This document shows, one piece after another, positions 1 to 8,467 of a DNA stretch of 41,830 bases (position 1 is its first letter; each line of letters opens with the position of its first letter). Source of the stretch: a virus; the IMG/VR virus record IMGVR_UViG_3300047359_000202, positions 1 through 41,830 of that record. The stretch is one strand, 5' to 3'. The translations under genes were made by a program, and so were the position numbers. The notes under the pieces were generated by a model. The model worked only from the letters and a program-made list of their open reading frames with translations. It searched no databases and was not told where the DNA came from.

Positions 1-1096
1 AGACATTTTTAATAAGACGTTCATACTTGTTCATATCTTTCTTTTCAATCGGAGTAGGCATTGCTAACTTACCGTCGATATACATTAAGTATAAGATGTC
101 ATCATACATCTCCATGACTTTACCGATACCAGACTTTTTACTTTCATCCATATCATCACTAAAGTCATGGTCTATAATTTTTAAATTTGCTACACTCGGA
201 AAATAACTCATACCGTCATCAGTATAGATTCTTCCTGTTGAACCGTACTTATGAGGCGCTTTGTATCCAGTGACAATCATTTCATCACCTCTAAAATCTT
301 GTGTTCGTAAAGGCAAAGTAACTGGTGTACCGTCTTTAGTTACAAGTTTACCTTTCTTAGGTCTTTTAGGTTTGTCATCATCAAACGAACCTCTTTGAAA
401 CTCACTTAGTTTTGTTCCGTATTCGTCTATTTCGTCTCTTAATTCATATTCCATTTCACGCCTTTTAAAATCGTCTTTGTAACTGTCATAATATCGAGGC
501 GATCTTTTAGTAGGATGATTGTCGTAATGTTTTGGCTTTCTTGGTTTGGCTTTTCTATCTTTAAAAATATTATCGAATGCATCCTGATCAGGTATATCCA
601 TTGCTTCGTCTACTTCCTCTGATTCTGTTGCTTTGACACAGTTGTTGACAGTCTTGCCAAACATCTTTTTAGTGCCTTTCTTTTTATATCCTTTCCAACA
701 ACGTTGACCTTCGTCTATATCTTCTAATTCTTCTACTTTATATTGTAAGTCACGTATATAATCTTCAAACGGTTCTTCTAAATTATATACAGCAGATTCT
801 AAATTGTTAAATGCTTTTCTTACATCATCTTCAGCATACTCAAGTTCTTTTTCTGGAAGACCTATTGCTTCAGCAATGTCACGTATCTTACTATAAATTT
901 CCATAACTAATTCATCTTGTTGAAGATATTTTACGTTTTTTGTTATGTCTTGGATTGCTTGATTGAATTGTCTACCTCTCATATCGGTACGTGTACCTAA
1001 GATTGATTCAACCTTATCTAATTTTGCTGTAAGTTCTGCTGAAGAATTTTCTTCTATTTGAACATTTTCATTTAGTCCACGTAATATCGAACTCAT
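1..1096 (-). CDS. Putative virion protein with CWKGYKKKG motif (3' end outside window)
   Basis: The frame is open from an ATG at 1096 to the left edge, about 365 codons, so the C-terminus is missing. The start overlaps the stop of the upstream gene as ATGA, so the two are translationally coupled. The N-terminal part is acidic and helical. It is followed by a Cys-containing motif GQRCWKGYKKKGTKKMFGK with NNCVKA close behind (about residues 140-167). I recall similar CWKGY...MFGK...NCV segments in proteins of marine T4-like phages, but no enzyme activity is known to me. After this comes a basic Arg/Lys/Pro/Tyr stretch, then a more ordered region containing GDEMIVTGYKAP. Its place next to other putative virion genes suggests a structural or packaged protein. 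The function is not recognised. Confidence 0.8.
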   Translation of the reverse strand, partial: MSSILRGLNENVQIEENSSAELTAKLDKVESILGTRTDMRGRQFNQAIQDITKNVKYLQQDELVMEIYSKIRDIAEAIGLPEKELEYAEDDVRKAFNNLESAVYNLEEPFEDYIRDLQYKVEELEDIDEGQRCWKGYKKKGTKKMFGKTVNNCVKATESEEVDEAMDIPDQDAFDNIFKDRKAKPRKPKHYDNHPTKRSPRYYDSYKDDFKRREMEYELRDEIDEYGTKLSEFQRGSFDDDKPKRPKKGKLVTKDGTPVTLPLRTQDFRGDEMIVTGYKAPHKYGSTGRIYTDDGMSYFPSVANLKIIDHDFSDDMDESKKSGIGKVMEMYDDILYLMYIDGKLAMPTPIEKKDMNKYERLIKNV

Positions 1097-1749
1097 TGGT
1101 TATCCCCGTTTTCTGCCAAGTTTGTACCTGTCAATGTTCCACCTGGATAACTTGAACTAGGCTCACCATATGGCTCCATGTCTAATTTACTTACATGATA
1201 ACGATCATCTTCTCCGTTGCCATATGCGGCAACTTGATCTTCATGCATCTGCATTTCGTATTGAATTGATTCTTTAACTGAATTGAGATAGTCATTTGCT
1301 AATGTGATGTAAGACTGCATCCAACCTTTGATACCTTCTTCTTCACTTCTATCTTTAAGATACTTCATAATTTCTTGTGCATTTTTAGCGGTTGCGAATA
1401 GATCAGCCTTAGCCATTTTGACTTCGTGGTCTACTCTGCTTTCGCCGTGCTTGACAAACCCTGACTTACGGTCTCGTTTGTTAGCACCCTTCATTACAAG
1501 AACTTCTGCTTCTGATACTTCTGCTTCTTCAACTTTGGCTTCATTAACTTTGTTAGTTTGTTTACGTGCTTCGACAGAATTAGCATATTTGCCCTTTGAA
1601 CGTTTACCTGTCATTAAGTTTCCAGCCTTCTTTCCACCGTAAATACTTGCATTGCGAGTTTGAGTACTCATTGGAGATGCTACAGATGAAACTGATCCTG
1701 AGCCTGTCGCACCAGCAGATGCATTCTCGGTTATTTCGTTGAACTTCAT
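1093..1749 (-). CDS. Conserved phage protein, probably virion-associated (MKFNEI family)
   Basis: A 218-residue protein starting at MKFNEITENAS. An open frame continues 29 codons further upstream, but the start at 1749 is preferred. It has AGGA about 9 nt upstream and a late-promoter element at 1776-1783, which puts the predicted mRNA start at about 1770, inside the longer frame. The N-terminal 50 residues are Ser/Gly/Ala-rich. A Lys/Glu/Ala-rich segment with repeated EAxV follows. The C-terminal half is a predicted helical region (VDHEVKMAKADLF...IMKYLKD...GWMQSYITLANDYLNSV), and the tail is disordered. I recall similar proteins in marine T4-like phages without an assigned function. Its late promoter fits a virion protein. 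It is co-transcribed with the gene at 1-1096. Confidence 0.85.
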   Translation of the reverse strand: MKFNEITENASAGATGSGSVSSVASPMSTQTRNASIYGGKKAGNLMTGKRSKGKYANSVEARKQTNKVNEAKVEEAEVSEAEVLVMKGANKRDRKSGFVKHGESRVDHEVKMAKADLFATAKNAQEIMKYLKDRSEEEGIKGWMQSYITLANDYLNSVKESIQYEMQMHEDQVAAYGNGEDDRYHVSKLDMEPYGEPSSSYPGGTLTGTNLAENGDNQ

Positions 1750-1774
1750 TGATATCAATCCTTTGTTAATATAA

Positions 1775-1783
1775 GTATTTATC
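1775..1783 (-). promoter_or_regulatory. T4-type late promoter (GATAAATAC)
   Basis: On the minus strand the sequence reads GATAAATACTT. With T4 late spacing (element at -13 to -6) transcription would start near 1770, giving a leader of about 21 nt that carries AGGA before the ATG at 1749. Confidence 0.75.
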
Positions 1784-1804
1784 AATAAAGAGGAATACAC
1801 AAGG

Positions 1805-1830
1805 AAAAATGCCCCTTGGGAGAGGGGCAC
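1805..1830 (-). terminator. Rho-independent terminator after the glycosyltransferase gene
   Basis: A 7-bp GC-rich stem (TGCCCCT pairing with AGGGGCA) closes a 6-nt loop and is followed on the minus strand by five T. It lies just downstream of the stop codon at 1864 and upstream of the late promoter at 1775-1783, so it separates two transcription units. Confidence 0.8.
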
Positions 1831-1863
1831 ATTCATTCTTAGTTATATAGTTAGGATCTATAT

Positions 1864-2814
1864 TTACGGAGCATTAACATCTAATGTGACGTTGCCGTCT
1901 TCATTAGGGGTTAAATCTGAATTCAGACCTGCGGCTTTCTTCTGTTCTTCTTGTTGAACATACATAGGTCCGATGTTGTCGAGTAAGAACTGTTGATTTT
2001 CCATACAGAACACATATGATCCTGAATGTCGTAACAAGACTCTTTTATCGACATATATTTTTCCACCGATGTCACGCCAGTTCTCACAGAAAGTCCAATC
2101 TTCTGAATAGTAACGATTTTGTCTGACAGCAGTATCAAAATAAGTTTTTAGATATTGATCATAAACAGGGTCTAAGCCAATATCATTTTTGTATTGCTTC
2201 ACAGCAGGATGACCGTTCATTTGCTCAAACACACCTTTCTTAATCAATAAGAAACCTGTACCTGCTTTAGATACTTCTTGGAATCCATCTGGTCCTTCTT
2301 CAGCACCTTCGAATCCATTTACTACCCACTTGATCGGCATAGTCTTCATTGGATATAATCCACCGATGACATCAACATCTTTGTTTAGTAGTACTAGTAA
2401 GTGCCACGGTTCCCAACCAATGTCTGCATCAATAAACATTAAGTGAGTAGCATCAGGCATATGTAAAAACTTTGCTGTTAGTGTGTTTCTTGCTCTGCTA
2501 ATCAATGATTCATTAACCATTGTTTCAAGTGTCCAATCGATATTTAATTGACGAGCAGTGTTTGCCCACTTGATAAATGACATGAATGTAGATTCAGTCA
2601 GCATACCACCATAACATGGCATTGCAATATGCACTTTTGTTGTACGCAAAAAGTCTACGTTTACTTGAACTTGTCCATCTTGAGGTGCTTGAGGAGGATT
2701 ATCATTAATTTCTTCAACTGCTTCTTCCAATTTTTCTAATGGAATATTTGCCTCTTCTTTTTTCTTTGTTGCTTTTGTTGCCTTCTTAGGGGCGGGTTTT
2801 TTGCGACTTGCCAT
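1864..2814 (-). CDS. GT-A-type glycosyltransferase-like protein
   Basis: A 316-residue protein. Residues 1-35 are Lys/Ala/Pro-rich and probably disordered. The core begins with VHIAMPCYGGMLTESTF (61-77), continues with SRARNTLTAKFL, and has a metal-binding DxD motif in LMFIDADIGWEP (D129, D131). GGLYPMK and a late EDWTFC...YVDKRVLLRHSG segment follow. This order of motifs matches family-2/Anp1-like glycosyltransferases found in phages, where the DxD holds the divalent metal and nucleotide sugar. No membrane segment is seen, so it is probably cytoplasmic. Possible targets are phage virion proteins, phage DNA or host glycans; nothing here decides between them. AGGAG lies about 10 nt upstream of the ATG. 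The promoter is not clear; GTAAATAAT at about 2870 is only a weak match to the late element. Confidence 0.75.
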   Translation of the reverse strand: MASRKKPAPKKATKATKKKEEANIPLEKLEEAVEEINDNPPQAPQDGQVQVNVDFLRTTKVHIAMPCYGGMLTESTFMSFIKWANTARQLNIDWTLETMVNESLISRARNTLTAKFLHMPDATHLMFIDADIGWEPWHLLVLLNKDVDVIGGLYPMKTMPIKWVVNGFEGAEEGPDGFQEVSKAGTGFLLIKKGVFEQMNGHPAVKQYKNDIGLDPVYDQYLKTYFDTAVRQNRYYSEDWTFCENWRDIGGKIYVDKRVLLRHSGSYVFCMENQQFLLDNIGPMYVQQEEQKKAAGLNSDLTPNEDGNVTLDVNAP

Positions 2815-2892
2815 TGTTAATAACTCCTAATAATAAATGTAGTTGCTTGTGTATATAACTACTATTATTTACTGTAGGAATGCCGAGTCGAA

Positions 2893-4737
2893 TTATTTTT
2901 CTTCGATATAATCAGCGGTTTCGGACAAATCAGTTGTGTTCCAAAACGAGTTAATATCTAGTTTAGGAGTTTGTTTTCTTAATACTCTAGGTGCTGATGT
3001 ATCTCTCCAGCCTCCGAAATATTCTCTGAGTTCGACTGCTTTAATTTGTAATTTTTCTATCAAGTCTTCGGTGAATGGGAAGTTATTTTGATCTTCTGAA
3101 TCTTTGTAGTCTGAGATAAAATCGATAAGTCGTGTTGTATTATTAAACGCATCTTTTAATTCTACAGGCATTAAACCTAACTGTTCCATCTCAGCAAATT
3201 CTTCGTGTAACCCAAATAAGATTTCTTGTATTGCTGTTAGATAATTGTCTTGTTTTTGCCTTTGTTCACTATAACGATTGTTTTCACGTTCTTGTTCTCT
3301 TTCTTTTTCTGCTCTAACTTTGTTGATGTCTGGGATAGGCTTGTCTGCTTCTCTGCCAAAGCCTCTAAGTTTCACAACGTTCTTCTTTTCTTCTTCCATA
3401 AGTTCAAAGAGTTTGCGATGTAGGTCAACTGACTTAGACTTCTGTTCGTCTGTAGTTTCTTTGATCATACCACGAATCTTGTCTATACTTTCATTGTATC
3501 TATATCTACCTTCTGTCTGCGTCATTTGACCAAGAACAGCATTAACAATTGATCCTTTATTATCCATGTTCAATCCTAACGGCTCTCCTATAAAATAATC
3601 TAATTCTTGTGTACCAAGATCGTCATGGCTAACACCTTCTAATGCTCTATAAAGTTCATCATAATCTAAATCAGGACGACTAGTTGCTAAATCTAATAAC
3701 CATTCATATGCGGCAACTGCAATATCTTTTCTTTCTTCGCCTTCATTGAATCCTTGTCTTCTACCGTTTAAGTTTGGTTTGTCTGTAAGTGGAAACTCTA
3801 TCTGTCCGCCTACACCTATCTTTTGTGCATCGTGGTTCCAATATTGCTTTGATTGATCTGGGTCAACAAATGCTTCGTTTATAGGTTCTTGGTATGCTTG
3901 TTGTATTAGTTTACCCATAGCATCATCTACTGACACAGTATACTTTCTTCCTTTCTTATCTACTACATCGATGTTATTAACTTTATCATCAACGTCTACT
4001 GTGTAGCCTTTTTGTTTTAGAGTTGCTTTAGTGTATTTGTCTCTGTCATTAAACCAATCGATTACTAAATCTTCAATGTTTGTGGGTAAGTCTGGTCTAG
4101 TGTAATCAACTCTGTTTCCTTTATCATCAATATATGCTAAACCTTCGTTTAAAGACATTCCTTTACTTAATAACTTAACTACATTTTTAATTAGTTTATC
4201 ATTACCTTTTAGTCTAGGATAGATGTGAGTTATAAATTCTTCACGTTGATCGTCATTAAGACTAGGCCAAGTATCTCGTATCTGTGTAGCACTTGTGATA
4301 CCTGCAAATTCTTTGACTGGTAAGTAGTCCATATAACCTACTTTACTAAATGGTTGTGAGCCGCGTTTTGCTGTATCTATATGTTGAAAGTATCCCGGTG
4401 AACCGTCTTTCTTAATTGCCCCGGGCTTTGGATATTCATTCTTATCTTTTTCACTTCGTACAAAAACAATTGTGTCTTTGTCTGGATCATATTTGTTTGT
4501 GATTTCTGTTGGTACAAACGGAGATTTAACTTGCACAAACTCACCTGGTTGTACACCTGAAAGTTGTGCTAATTTTTCTTTAATTTCAAAGGGGAAAGGT
4601 CTTTCTTTTTGATTGTTACTAGCGGCCACATAGATGTCAGAGCCTTCTCCATACTTCTCTTTTATAGAGTTGTAAAGTGCGGCATGCCCTGCATGAAATG
4701 GGTGAAATCCACCTGGCATAATAACAATATTTGCCAT
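2893..4737 (-). CDS. Nucleotidyltransferase-fold (cytidylyltransferase-like) protein with long C-terminal extension
   Basis: A 614-residue protein. The first 160 residues carry the HxGH-type nucleotidyltransferase signatures: PGGFHPFHAGHAALY with HAGH at 15-18, and near 149 an ITSATQIRDTW segment that corresponds to the ISSTxIR motif. Such folds transfer NMP groups to phosphorylated small molecules (NMNAT, PPAT, glycerol-3-phosphate cytidylyltransferase). The remaining 450 residues have no fold I recognise. They contain a helical charged region near 455-500 (EKEREQERENN) suggesting a coiled coil. The gene starts 1 nt after the stop of the gene at 4739, so it is likely coupled to the upstream late genes, which favours a virion-associated protein. 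The substrate is unknown. Confidence 0.75.
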   Translation of the reverse strand: MANIVIMPGGFHPFHAGHAALYNSIKEKYGEGSDIYVAASNNQKERPFPFEIKEKLAQLSGVQPGEFVQVKSPFVPTEITNKYDPDKDTIVFVRSEKDKNEYPKPGAIKKDGSPGYFQHIDTAKRGSQPFSKVGYMDYLPVKEFAGITSATQIRDTWPSLNDDQREEFITHIYPRLKGNDKLIKNVVKLLSKGMSLNEGLAYIDDKGNRVDYTRPDLPTNIEDLVIDWFNDRDKYTKATLKQKGYTVDVDDKVNNIDVVDKKGRKYTVSVDDAMGKLIQQAYQEPINEAFVDPDQSKQYWNHDAQKIGVGGQIEFPLTDKPNLNGRRQGFNEGEERKDIAVAAYEWLLDLATSRPDLDYDELYRALEGVSHDDLGTQELDYFIGEPLGLNMDNKGSIVNAVLGQMTQTEGRYRYNESIDKIRGMIKETTDEQKSKSVDLHRKLFELMEEEKKNVVKLRGFGREADKPIPDINKVRAEKEREQERENNRYSEQRQKQDNYLTAIQEILFGLHEEFAEMEQLGLMPVELKDAFNNTTRLIDFISDYKDSEDQNNFPFTEDLIEKLQIKAVELREYFGGWRDTSAPRVLRKQTPKLDINSFWNTTDLSETADYIEEK

Positions 4738-4738
4738 G

Positions 4739-5107
4739 TTAGTAACTTACTTTTACGTATTGAACAGTGCCATTTGCAAAGTCTTCTATCTTTGCTCTTA
4801 AATAAACAAAGTTACCTGATAAGTTTGTATAAGAACTTGAATTTGAATTTGTATTAGCGGCGTTGTTTGCTTCTGTTTCAAAAATTTTGAACCAGTCATT
4901 GTCAGAAGGAGGATTAGAAAGTGCGGCTTCGATAACTAAATTACCTGTTACTTCTGAAAAATTATATGATAGTGTTTGTAGGTCTTGATTTCCTAAATAA
5001 TAAGCGGCACCTTGTATAGCATTACCTGTCACATCATAAGGCTGAGCAGTTCCATCATTATCGTATGTAGTTTGCGGTAGTAATGTAAGAATTGTTGATT
5101 GAGACAT
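4739..5107 (-). CDS. Small putative virion protein, function unknown
   Basis: A 122-residue, Asn/Ser/Thr-rich protein with predicted beta content (NLVIEAALSNPPSDNDWFKIFETEAN ends in a repeated polar stretch, then FVYLRAKIEDF...VQYVKVSY). It has no Cys, signal peptide or membrane segment. Translation is probably coupled to the 55-codon gene upstream, only 2 nt away, with GGGGAT as ribosome-binding site overlapping that gene's stop. The composition resembles decoration or fibre accessory proteins, but I do not recognise the family. Confidence 0.8.
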   Translation of the reverse strand: MSQSTILTLLPQTTYDNDGTAQPYDVTGNAIQGAAYYLGNQDLQTLSYNFSEVTGNLVIEAALSNPPSDNDWFKIFETEANNAANTNSNSSSYTNLSGNFVYLRAKIEDFANGTVQYVKVSY

Positions 5108-5109
5108 TG

Positions 5110-5277
5110 TTATCCCCTTACTAGTTCTACTATAACTGCTTCACCGACCAACTCTTGTGCCACTGCTTCTAACTGAGAAGCAATTTCATCAGTTATGATT
5201 TTTTGACTATCTGGCGCATCATCTTTGGCAATTTTGCTTAGTTTGATTGCTACCATGTCTTCGACTATTTTAGCCAT
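5110..5277 (-). CDS. 55-residue conserved small phage protein
   Basis: ATG at 5277 (MAKIVEDMVAIKLSKI) to TAA at 5110. It is preceded by GGAG at good distance and by a late promoter that would start transcription at about 5294, a 17-nt leader. The protein is helical and acidic (DDAPDSQKIITDEIASQLEAVAQELVGEA), ending VIVELVRG. I recall similar short proteins in marine T4-like phages without a known role. It is too short to be found by length filters, but the promoter, ribosome-binding site and 2-nt spacing to the next gene all support it. Confidence 0.8.
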   Translation of the reverse strand: MAKIVEDMVAIKLSKIAKDDAPDSQKIITDEIASQLEAVAQELVGEAVIVELVRG

Positions 5278-5297
5278 AATTATCTCCGTGTTATAAG

Positions 5298-5307
5298 AGT
5301 ATTTATG
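5298..5307 (-). promoter_or_regulatory. Late promoter (CATAAATACT)
   Basis: The minus strand reads CATAAATACT, one base from the common GATAAATACT of this genome. The predicted start at about 5294 gives a 17-nt leader before the 55-codon gene. It lies just downstream of the ClpA stop, so the late unit starts after the chaperone operon. Confidence 0.7.
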
Positions 5308-5329
5308 CTTATATAGTTTATAGGCGAGA

Positions 5330-7612
5330 TTATATCTCGTCTGAATCTTCTACTTCAATGATACCATCATCGCCCACTTGAGCAATTTGTTTCTTCGTTG
5401 AAGCAAAATCAATCTCGCCGGTGTCTGAATCTACAACACACATAACATTAGCATCTTTGATTTTTTCAAACAAAATCTTTTTACTCAACGGAACTCTTAC
5501 AAGTTCATCGATTTTTCTTGCTAATGGCCTTGCTCCTAACTTACTGTCATAACCTACATCTGCTAAGTGATTAATTGAATCCTCACTAAAGTTGAGAGTA
5601 ACGTTATGTTTTTCAAGTAGTGCTTTTTGTAGGTCAGCAACAAATTTAACAACAATCTTTTTAACAGATAGTTGATCAAGTTTACCAAACTTACAAACCA
5701 TGTCAAGTCTATTTCTAAACTCTGGCTTAAAGAAGTTCTTCATTGCTTTTTCATCTTCACCTACTTTGTCTGTATCACCGAATCCGATGTTTGAACGTTC
5801 TCCGTCTGCACTACCTAAGTTAGATGTGAGAATTATTAAACAGTTCTTACATGATACTTGTTTACCATTAGATCCAGTAATCGTACCTTCATCTAACATC
5901 TGTAAGAAGATATTAAAGATATCAGGGTGTGCTTTTTCAACTTCGTCAAACAACATAATCGAATGAGGTTGTTTACTCAAGTCTGATATCAAACGTCCGC
6001 CTTGTACTTGTGAATCACTAAAGCCTACATAACCCGGGGGAGGTCCTATCAAACTGCTTACACTATGCTTCTCAGAATACTCGGACATATCGTATTTGAG
6101 TAGTGGCATATCTAAGTTACTAGACAGCAGTTTAGCCAATTCTGTTTTACCCGTGCCTGTTGGGCCTAAAAATAAGAAACTTGCGATAGGTTTAGTCTCG
6201 TTACCGATTCCTGCAAACGATACATAAACTCTTTCGATTACTTTATCAACTACATCGTCTTGACCATACAACTTACTTTTGACGTTTACATCTAAGTTAG
6301 TAATACGATCTACGTTGTCGCCTTTAAGTTTATCAGCAGGAACGCCAGTAAACTTTTCTACTTGATCAAAGATTAATGTTTTAGTTATATCAACACCTTT
6401 GTTCTCTGCTACACGTTGCTTTGCACAAGCGGCATCAAGTAAGTCGATAGACTTATCTGGATTCTTTCTTTCGTGTATGTATCTACCAGCCATTTCAACT
6501 GCGGCTTCGATTGCTTCTTGTGTAATGTTGACATTGTGAAAGTCATTTAATCTTTCTGACAATCCACGTAAAATTCGTTGTGTTGTATCTGCACTAGGTT
6601 CATCGATTGAAACACGATAGAATCTACGCATGAGGGCTCTATCTTTTTCAAATGATTCATAGTATTCTTCCCATGTTGTAGATGCAATTACTTTAAGAGT
6701 TCCTTTAGTAATAGCAGGCTTAATCATGTTTGCAAAATCAACTGATCCATTTGATGTTGATCCAGCACCTCCCATTGTATGTGCTTCGTCAATGAATAAG
6801 ATACAATTCTTTTTAACTTCTAAAGCCATAATGACTTCTTTAACTTTTTCTTCAAACTCACCACGATACTTTGATCCAGCAAGTAAGTTACCAATCTCTA
6901 ATGAATAGACTTCGTGTCCATCTAAGAATTCAGGCACTTCTTTGTTAACGACTGCTTGTGCAATACCTTCTGCAATTGCAGTTTTACCTACACCTGGATC
7001 ACCTACCATTAGTACGTTTGCTTTGAAACGTTTTGCTAGAACATTAATGATATCATCGATCTCAGATACACGCCCTATGACAGGTTCTAGTTTATCTTCT
7101 CTAGCCAACTTAGTCAAATTTGTTGTGTATTCTTCTAAAATATCGTCTGCTTGGTCTTGACTGATGTTTTGTGTATCCTGATGTCTATAGTTCTTTTGCC
7201 AAAATTCAATAAACTGAGCCTTATTGACACCATACTTCAATAAGAAATAGTGTGCATGAGTATTCCCCTCAGTTGCAATCGACAAATATAAATCCATAGT
7301 AGTAACTTGTCTGCGACCCGTAAACAGAACTTGTGTAACGCCTCTGTTCATTACACGTTCTAATGAATTAGTTTTCTTAGGTACGCACTCAGGATCTTTG
7401 GACTCAATAGCATGTAGTCCATTCAAATATGATTCTATCTCACTGATCATTAAATCAGTATCAACATTAAATTGATTCAATACTTTCCTAAACGGTTGAT
7501 GTGTCACTAATGCATGAAGTAAATGCTCAATAGTAACGTACTGATGGTTATAAGACTTTGCAGTCTCAATTGACCTAGAGATAATGTTTTCAATTTCTGG
7601 TGATGTGTTCAA
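5330..7612 (-). CDS. clpA: ClpA-type AAA+ unfoldase (Clp protease ATP-binding subunit)
   Basis: A 760-residue protein, close to the 758 residues of E. coli ClpA. Domain order: Clp N-domain (1-145); D1 AAA+ with Walker A GDPGVGKT (204-211), Walker B ILFIDEA (271-277) and pore loop KYRG (248-251); D2 with Walker A GPTGTGKT (483-490), Walker B MLFDEVE (553-559), pore loop GYVG (527-530) and EFRNRLD (631-637). There is no ClpB-type middle domain. IGF at 609-611 sits where ClpA carries its ClpP-docking IGL loop. It should unfold proteins by ATP-driven threading, perhaps feeding host ClpP; no ClpP gene is seen here. The start is TTG at 7612, supported by GAGG 8 nt upstream and an in-frame stop just before; no ATG is available. 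It lies 25 nt after dnaJ and forms an operon with it. Confidence 0.93.
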   Translation of the reverse strand: MNTSPEIENIISRSIETAKSYNHQYVTIEHLLHALVTHQPFRKVLNQFNVDTDLMISEIESYLNGLHAIESKDPECVPKKTNSLERVMNRGVTQVLFTGRRQVTTMDLYLSIATEGNTHAHYFLLKYGVNKAQFIEFWQKNYRHQDTQNISQDQADDILEEYTTNLTKLAREDKLEPVIGRVSEIDDIINVLAKRFKANVLMVGDPGVGKTAIAEGIAQAVVNKEVPEFLDGHEVYSLEIGNLLAGSKYRGEFEEKVKEVIMALEVKKNCILFIDEAHTMGGAGSTSNGSVDFANMIKPAITKGTLKVIASTTWEEYYESFEKDRALMRRFYRVSIDEPSADTTQRILRGLSERLNDFHNVNITQEAIEAAVEMAGRYIHERKNPDKSIDLLDAACAKQRVAENKGVDITKTLIFDQVEKFTGVPADKLKGDNVDRITNLDVNVKSKLYGQDDVVDKVIERVYVSFAGIGNETKPIASFLFLGPTGTGKTELAKLLSSNLDMPLLKYDMSEYSEKHSVSSLIGPPPGYVGFSDSQVQGGRLISDLSKQPHSIMLFDEVEKAHPDIFNIFLQMLDEGTITGSNGKQVSCKNCLIILTSNLGSADGERSNIGFGDTDKVGEDEKAMKNFFKPEFRNRLDMVCKFGKLDQLSVKKIVVKFVADLQKALLEKHNVTLNFSEDSINHLADVGYDSKLGARPLARKIDELVRVPLSKKILFEKIKDANVMCVVDSDTGEIDFASTKKQIAQVGDDGIIEVEDSDEI

Positions 7613-7637
7613 ATGTTTTTCCTCTATATAATATTAT

Positions 7638-8462
7638 TTAGTTTTGCTTCAGGTCTTGAATATCTTTATATTTTTTAATTGCGTCTACGACACCTTGCTC
7701 TATTGTATCTGGTATAAAACCATTAAGCAATATGATTTGGTCACCAAAGTTACCAGATTGAAAGTTAGGTCCCCTTCTATCGGTAATAGGCATCCCTTGA
7801 CCTGTTAATTTAATTTGTGTTCCTGGTTGTGTTCCGGGTCTTACTGAAACTTTTAGTACTTTTCCAGAAATAGTAGTAAAGTTAAACTGAGTACCTACAA
7901 TTAAGTCTAGTACTGAAATATTATGTGAACATAGCAGATTGTTCCCCATTCTTTCAAACCAAGAATCATTCATTACGTGAAAGTCAATAATTAAACTTGT
8001 TCCTTGTTCAACAACATTATCATATCTTGTCTGTTGACCGGTTGTTACACCCTTTGGTATAGTAACTTGTATGACTTTTTTACCTTGTGGTGTATTTAAC
8101 TCTAGTGTTTGTGTATCTCCAGTATAAGATTGGCGTAAAGTAACATTCAATTGTGTTCTAAACATTGGAGTTGGCTGAGGACCTCTTCTTTTAGGACGTT
8201 GCCCGAAGATGTCACCAAAGATATCACCGAATGGGTTCCCATCACCAAAAGGATTTTGTCCTCCACCGAAAGGACTAGGATTGTCATACTCTGCTCTCTT
8301 TTTAGCATCACCTAAAACATCATATGCTTTTTGAATTTTCTTAAATTCTTCTTGGTCTCCACCTTTATCTGGATGATGTTTGGATGCAAGTTTGCGATAT
8401 GCATTTTTAATGCCTTTTGCATCGGTCGTGTGATTAACACCTAATGTGTGATAGTAATCCAT
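7638..8462 (-). CDS. dnaJ: DnaJ/CbpA-type J-domain co-chaperone (type B, no zinc finger)
   Basis: A 274-residue protein. The J-domain (1-65) starts MDYYHTLGV and has the HPD tripeptide at 30-32, which stimulates DnaK ATPase activity. A Gly/Phe-rich linker (about 68-92) follows, with repeated NPFGDG/DIFG. The C-terminal substrate-binding region shows LNTPQGKKVIQVTIPKGV and GKVLKVSVRPGTQPG, the usual DnaJ_C barrels. The CxxCxGxG zinc-finger repeats are absent, so it resembles CbpA or a type-B DnaJ. It probably recruits host DnaK. The first gene of the dnaJ-clpA unit, its ATG lies only 6 nt after a consensus -10 box, so its transcript is predicted to be leaderless. Confidence 0.95.
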   Translation of the reverse strand: MDYYHTLGVNHTTDAKGIKNAYRKLASKHHPDKGGDQEEFKKIQKAYDVLGDAKKRAEYDNPSPFGGGQNPFGDGNPFGDIFGDIFGQRPKRRGPQPTPMFRTQLNVTLRQSYTGDTQTLELNTPQGKKVIQVTIPKGVTTGQQTRYDNVVEQGTSLIIDFHVMNDSWFERMGNNLLCSHNISVLDLIVGTQFNFTTISGKVLKVSVRPGTQPGTQIKLTGQGMPITDRRGPNFQSGNFGDQIILLNGFIPDTIEQGVVDAIKKYKDIQDLKQN

Positions 8463-8467
8463 GCTAT

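Noticed and set aside
2861-2880. GTAAATAAT as a late promoter for the glycosyltransferase gene
   Set aside because: Only a partial match to GATAAATA, and the spacing differs from all other late units.
5325-5339. Inverted repeat CGAGAT/ATCTCG over the clpA stop as a terminator
   Set aside because: Only 6 bp with a 3-nt loop and no T-tract on the minus strand; a late promoter follows at once, but termination here cannot be supported.
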